A stretch of DNA of 64,000 bases from Lewinellaceae bacterium (GTDB lineage: Bacteria > Bacteroidota > Bacteroidia > Chitinophagales > Saprospiraceae), in contig JACJYE010000007.1 in NCBI GenBank assembly GCA_020636255.1, forward strand, positions 124,001-188,000. The letters run 5' to 3'. The notes beneath the pieces were generated by a model that saw only the letters and a program-made list of their open reading frames with translations, was not told where the DNA came from and made no database searches. A program made the position numbers and the translations under genes. Positions 60,668 through 64,000 of this stretch are shown in pieces (positions within the stretch are counted from its first letter, which is position 1; each line of letters opens with the position of its first letter).

Positions 60668-60983
60668 TTGTTTAGCACCTTCAATTGCTTTGTTGAATCA
60701 AAGATAACCATTTATTAAACAAAATACAATTATTCATACCCATTTTTTCACCAGATTGCGGATCGGAATAGGGTGTGAAGTTCAATATTCTGTGCAATTA
60801 TTTGATTTTCAAGTATTTGTAAATCAAACGAAGGTGTTATTTTTTTACATTATTTTCAGTAATAATTGAAATTAGGATTATTTTGTTTAAGTCTTGATTC
60901 AAGAATTCATACTTTTTGTTAAACAAAACGCTTCAGGAAAGCCAGCGGGAAAGGCCCCTGCACAAGCGCGCTGCAGGTGATGC
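60668..60983. other. AT-rich intergenic region of 316 bp with repeated TTAAACAAAA boxes
   Basis: The exact 10-mer TTAAACAAAA occurs at 60715-60724 (+), 60881-60890 (-) and 60919-60928 (+). The last two form a perfect inverted repeat enclosing TCTTGA-T-TCAAGA. No gene is seen. The left part holds the sigma gene promoter; the right part lies beyond the 3' end of the lptG-like gene. Confidence 0.55.
60699..60729 (-). promoter_or_regulatory. promoter of the ECF sigma factor gene
   Basis: On the minus strand TTG (60727-60729), a 20-base spacer and TATCTTTG (60699-60706) give a perfect -7 box and preferred spacing. Transcription should start near 60692, about 25 bases before the ATG at 60667. The spacer contains TTAAACAAAA (60715-60724). 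Confidence 0.65.
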
Positions 60984-62072
60984 TTATTTCTGTGCATTGC
61001 GCACCAGCACGATGGCCACGGCGGTAAAGAGGATATTCGGGAACCAGATCCCCATCAGAGGTGGTATCGCCTGCCCCGTCGCAAACACGACAGCGAAGCG
61101 GGAGAAAAAGATGAACAGCGCCCCGATACCGATGCCCATCGCGAGGTGTAACCCGATGCCCCCCCGTACTTTTCGGGCAGCTATAGACAAGCCTATCAGG
61201 GTGAGGATGAGGATAGTAAAAGGCTCGGCCGTACGCCGGTATTTTTCGATCAGGTACTTTTCCGTGTTGCCCACCCCTCGTCGCTTTTGCGTAGCTATGT
61301 ACTCCGACAGTTCAGGTGTGGTCATCATGGTTTGCTGCTCCTTGTAATCCACGAAATCGCTGGGGGTAAAAGCAATAGTGGTGTCTATTTCCTTACCCCG
61401 CCCTACGATGAGCTGTTCCTGCATGTCGTTAAAGGTTCGGATCTCATAGTCCCGCAATTTCCATTTATCGGGAGGCCCTTCCCACTCGGCGGAATTGGCC
61501 TTGAGCAGGTAGGCCAGCTCTCCGTCCTTAAACTTTTCCAGCCGGAACTTGCGGGCCGTGCTGTCGCGCTTTCGAAAATAATTGACATAGATCTTCGTAT
61601 CCGGGCTGAGGAACATGTGTACGTCCTGGGTCTTGCCCTTATCATCATCCCTCCATATATAGGTGTAGACGATATCGAGGCGTATCTTGTTTCCCTTCGG
61701 TATGAAGTAGTGGTTGCCCAGAAGGTGCAGGATGGTAATGAAACCGGCGGCAAAGAGGTAGGGCCGCATGAGGCGGCGGAAGCTAACCCCGGCATTAAAT
61801 ATGGAGATGATCTCCGAATTGTAGGCCATGCGGGAGGTGAAGAAAATTACGGCGATCAGTGTGAACAGGGGCCAGAGCAAGCCATCGATGTAAAGGATGA
61901 AGTTCGGGTAATAGTCAATGAGGATCTCCTTTTTCGTTATGGGCTCCTCGATGAATTTTTCCACCTTTTCACTGAAATCGATGATCACCGAAATCATGGT
62001 GAAGATGAGGACGACGAAAAAGAAAGTGCTCAGGAACTTCCGGATGATATATATGTCCAGCTTTTTCAGCAT
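60984..62072 (-). CDS. LptF/LptG family permease
   Basis: A 362-residue inner-membrane protein with three N-terminal helices, a beta-jellyroll periplasmic domain (about residues 130-270) and three C-terminal helices (about 275-362). The start MLKKLDIYIIRKFLSTFFFV and the SRMAYNSEIISIFNAGVSFR coupling-helix segment are typical of YjgP/YjgQ proteins, which with LptB extract lipopolysaccharide from the inner membrane. Bacteroidota usually encode this gene beside tgt, as here. I cannot decide between LptF and LptG. The ATG at 62072 gives the family start. Confidence 0.92.
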   Translation of the reverse strand: MLKKLDIYIIRKFLSTFFFVVLIFTMISVIIDFSEKVEKFIEEPITKKEILIDYYPNFILYIDGLLWPLFTLIAVIFFTSRMAYNSEIISIFNAGVSFRRLMRPYLFAAGFITILHLLGNHYFIPKGNKIRLDIVYTYIWRDDDKGKTQDVHMFLSPDTKIYVNYFRKRDSTARKFRLEKFKDGELAYLLKANSAEWEGPPDKWKLRDYEIRTFNDMQEQLIVGRGKEIDTTIAFTPSDFVDYKEQQTMMTTPELSEYIATQKRRGVGNTEKYLIEKYRRTAEPFTILILTLIGLSIAARKVRGGIGLHLAMGIGIGALFIFFSRFAVVFATGQAIPPLMGIWFPNILFTAVAIVLVRNAQK

Positions 62073-62130
62073 GATCGCTAAGCCGTTTTTCTTTAGCAAA
62101 ACAAGGCTGCCCGCGAAGGGGTTGACAAAG

Positions 62131-63264
62131 TTACAACCTTCTCTGCACTTCCTTCACCATGCGGTTTTTCCAGCTCAGAAAATCCCCTTCCCGGATATGC
62201 CGGCGTGCCTCCCCTACCAGCCACAGGTAAAAGCTCAGGTTGTGCAGGCTTGCGATCTGCATCCCCAGCAATTCTTTGCTGTGGATCAGATGCCGCAGGT
62301 AAGCCTTGCTGTAATACCGGCTTGTCGGGCAGGGCCCGTCTTCGTCGATGGGGCTGAAATCGTCTTTCCACTTCAGGTTCTTGATGTTGATGACGCCGTT
62401 TGCCGTATAGAGCAGCCCGTGGCGGGCATTACGCGTTGGCAGCACGCAATCGAACATATCAACGCCGAGCGCGATGCATTCCAGGATGTTTTCCGGCGTG
62501 CCCACGCCCATCAGATACCGGGGTTTTTCGCGGGGCAGGATGCCGCATACCAATTCCGTCATTTCGTACATCTCCGGTGCGGGCTCTCCTACCGACAGCC
62601 CCCCAATGGCGTTGGCTTCCCTGTCAAACGATGCGATGGTTTCCGCAGAGGCCGTTCGCAGGTCTTTGTAAACACTGCCCTGAACGATAGGGAAGAGGGC
62701 CTGCGGATACCCGTACAACGGCTCGGTGCCGTCGATATATGAACAACAGCGGCCGAGCCAGCGGTGGGTCAGCTCCATCGACGCCCGCGCGTATTTGTAA
62801 TCGCAGGGATACGGCGTACACTCATCAAAGGCCATAATGATGTCGGCCCCGATGGCGCGCTGGATCTCCATGGCATTTTCCGGGCTGAAAAAATGCCTGG
62901 ACCCGTCGATGTGGGACTGAAAGGTGACGCCTTCCTCTTTGATCTTGCGGTTATTGCTCAGCGAATAGACCTGATACCCGCCGCTGTCGGTCAGGATGGG
63001 GTGGTTCCAGCCATTGAAGCGGTGCAGGCCACCGGCCTTTTTCAGTACGTCGGTGCCAGGGCGCAGGTAAAGATGGTAAGTATTACCCAGGATGACCTGG
63101 GCGTGCACTTCCTGCTCCAGGTCGCGTTGGAGCACCCCTTTGACCGTACCCAGGGTGCCGACGGGCATGAAGATCGGCGTTTCGATGTTTCCGTGCCCCG
63201 TCGTGATAAGCCCTGCTCTGGCGCCGGAAAGGGTATCTTCATGTTGGATAGCGAATGTCAGCAA
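62131..63264 (-). CDS. tgt: queuine/7-aminomethyl-7-deazaguanine tRNA-ribosyltransferase
   Basis: A 377-residue TIM-barrel enzyme that swaps guanine for preQ1 at the wobble position of tRNAs with GUN anticodons. The catalytic Asp is in TDSGGYQVYSL, the FMPVGTLGTVKGV start and the second Asp in MFDCVLPTRNARHG are conserved. The zinc site falls in the last third (CPTSRYYSKAYLRHLIHSKE). The start MLTFAIQHEDTLSGARAGLI is the family start. It lies between rodA (11-bp gap) and the lptG-like gene, all on the minus strand. Confidence 0.96.
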   Translation of the reverse strand: MLTFAIQHEDTLSGARAGLITTGHGNIETPIFMPVGTLGTVKGVLQRDLEQEVHAQVILGNTYHLYLRPGTDVLKKAGGLHRFNGWNHPILTDSGGYQVYSLSNNRKIKEEGVTFQSHIDGSRHFFSPENAMEIQRAIGADIIMAFDECTPYPCDYKYARASMELTHRWLGRCCSYIDGTEPLYGYPQALFPIVQGSVYKDLRTASAETIASFDREANAIGGLSVGEPAPEMYEMTELVCGILPREKPRYLMGVGTPENILECIALGVDMFDCVLPTRNARHGLLYTANGVINIKNLKWKDDFSPIDEDGPCPTSRYYSKAYLRHLIHSKELLGMQIASLHNLSFYLWLVGEARRHIREGDFLSWKNRMVKEVQRRL

Positions 63265-63275
63265 GGCGTTTATCT

Positions 63276-64000
63276 TTAAATGCGGGACCTGTGTTTATCC
63301 ATTTTCAGCAAAACGGCCAGCATGATGGTGAAGCCCATCAGTGACGACCCGCCCTTGCTGATAAAAGGCAGCGGAATGCCGATGATAGGCATAATACCCA
63401 TCGTCATGCCGATGTTGATAAAGATATGTATAAAGAGAATGCCGGCAATACAGTATGCGTAATGCCGGGCAAAGTTGTTGCGCTGCCTTTCCGCGATGAC
63501 GGTAATGCGCAGGAGCAATAACAGGAACAGTACGATGATACCTGCTGTGCCGACAAAGCCCTGTTCTTCCCCGATGGTGCAGAAAATGAAGTCCGTCGAT
63601 TGTTCAGGCACATACTTACCCTTGGTCATGGTGCCCTTGAGGAAACCTTTGCCCTGCACGCCGCCCGACCCGATAGCCGTTTTGGACTGCGCCAGGTTGT
63701 ACAACGACCCCCGCTCGTCGCATTTGTCGGGCTGTAGCCAGACGTTAATGCGGTCCTGCTGGTGGGGTTTCAACACGTTGTTGAAGCCGTAGTTGGCCGC
63801 AAAAGCGATGCTGCTGCCTATGACCAGGAGGGCCGCCAGCTGGGTAGTGAGCCAGCCATTGCGCCGCTGGTACTGCAAATAGCCCAGCACGACGAACGCC
63901 AAAACACCGGCCGCAAAGACATACTTCAGATAACCGCCCTGCCGGGCCAGGAAATAGCCGCCGGCCACGGCGGCCAGCGCGCCGATTATCCAATACCGGC
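63276..64000 (-). CDS. rodA: rod-shape-determining SEDS protein RodA, C-terminal part
   Basis: The frame runs beyond the right edge, so only the last 240 residues are visible. They contain helices of the FtsW/RodA/SpoVE family, an extracytoplasmic HQQDRINVWLQPDKCDERG loop, QSKTAIGSGG, then GKGFLKGTMTKGKYVPEQST and DFIFCTIGEEQG, and the final GIPLPFISKGGSSLM motif. RodA is the peptidoglycan glycosyltransferase of the elongation machinery. The K-Y-V-P-E-Q-S-T-D-F motif favours RodA over FtsW. Confidence 0.93.
   Translation of the reverse strand, partial: RYWIIGALAAVAGGYFLARQGGYLKYVFAAGVLAFVVLGYLQYQRRNGWLTTQLAALLVIGSSIAFAANYGFNNVLKPHQQDRINVWLQPDKCDERGSLYNLAQSKTAIGSGGVQGKGFLKGTMTKGKYVPEQSTDFIFCTIGEEQGFVGTAGIIVLFLLLLLRITVIAERQRNNFARHYAYCIAGILFIHIFINIGMTMGIMPIIGIPLPFISKGGSSLMGFTIMLAVLLKMDKHRSRI

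Overview
The window is chromosomal DNA from a Bacteroidota bacterium, most likely of the class Saprospiria (Lewinella/Phaeodactylibacter-like). The gliding and secretion genes gldD and gldE sit in the classical mutY-ssb-gldE-gldD cluster. Three proteins end in type IX secretion (T9SS) type A sorting domains. A PorE-like TPR/propeller/OmpA protein, DUF4783, DUF5606 and LETM1-related families typical of the phylum are present, and the promoters fit the Bacteroidota pattern (TTG about 20 bp before TAnnTTTG). The DNA is moderately GC-rich in genes, with AT-rich intergenic spacers. The class-level placement is inference.

Layout. 1-10 kb: the start of uppS, an M3 oligopeptidase, a WecA/MraY-type sugar-phosphate transferase overlapping crcB, then a leftward surface-polysaccharide run (FtsX-type permease, Wzx flippase, Wzz-type chain-length protein, O-antigen ligase/polymerase) and an inositol-phosphatase-family gene. 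10-26 kb: a secreted beta-helix protein, hpt plus an M28 peptidase, an AT-rich spacer with a candidate small RNA, a lipoprotein, gpmI, a 63-bp tandem repeat, a glucosaminidase, DUF4783, TIGR02757, a 23-residue membrane microprotein, a GT2 glycosyltransferase, a second M3 peptidase, DUF5606, a LETM1-related protein and an ALDH8-type dehydrogenase. 25.65-26.29 kb is the longest gene-free stretch and carries a cluster of DnaA-box-like 9-mers.

26-43 kb: a TPR protein with a strong terminator, the PorE-like OmpA protein, a SulP transporter with a beta-carbonic anhydrase (probable bicarbonate uptake), a structured leftward RNA, an Na+/H+ antiporter with a TrkA-N domain, prfC, psuG with a GT2 gene and a small membrane protein, a TlpA-like thioredoxin, an alpha/beta hydrolase, hemW and a lone AntA/AntB-like gene. 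43-54 kb: methylmalonyl-CoA mutase, two TonB-C-terminal-domain proteins (one with a T9SS signal), an M16 peptidase, a nucleotide pyrophosphatase-like enzyme, a large T9SS propeller protein and a TrpF homologue lacking both catalytic residues. 54-64 kb: an alkyltransferase-like protein, a small conserved protein, recA with an unusual operator-like region, gldD, gldE, ssb and mutY with an 88-bp palindromic element, an ECF sigma factor, lptG-like, tgt and the start-truncated rodA.

Most of the window is ordinary core genome. I found no defence island, prophage, CRISPR array, tRNA or rRNA. The observations most worth checking lie between genes: the small RNA near 13.95-14.04 kb, the DnaA-box cluster, the palindromic repeat family, the recA operator and the repeated boxes around the sigma gene. 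Among proteins they are the pseudoenzyme TrpF, the TonB-T9SS fusion and the AntA/AntB protein.
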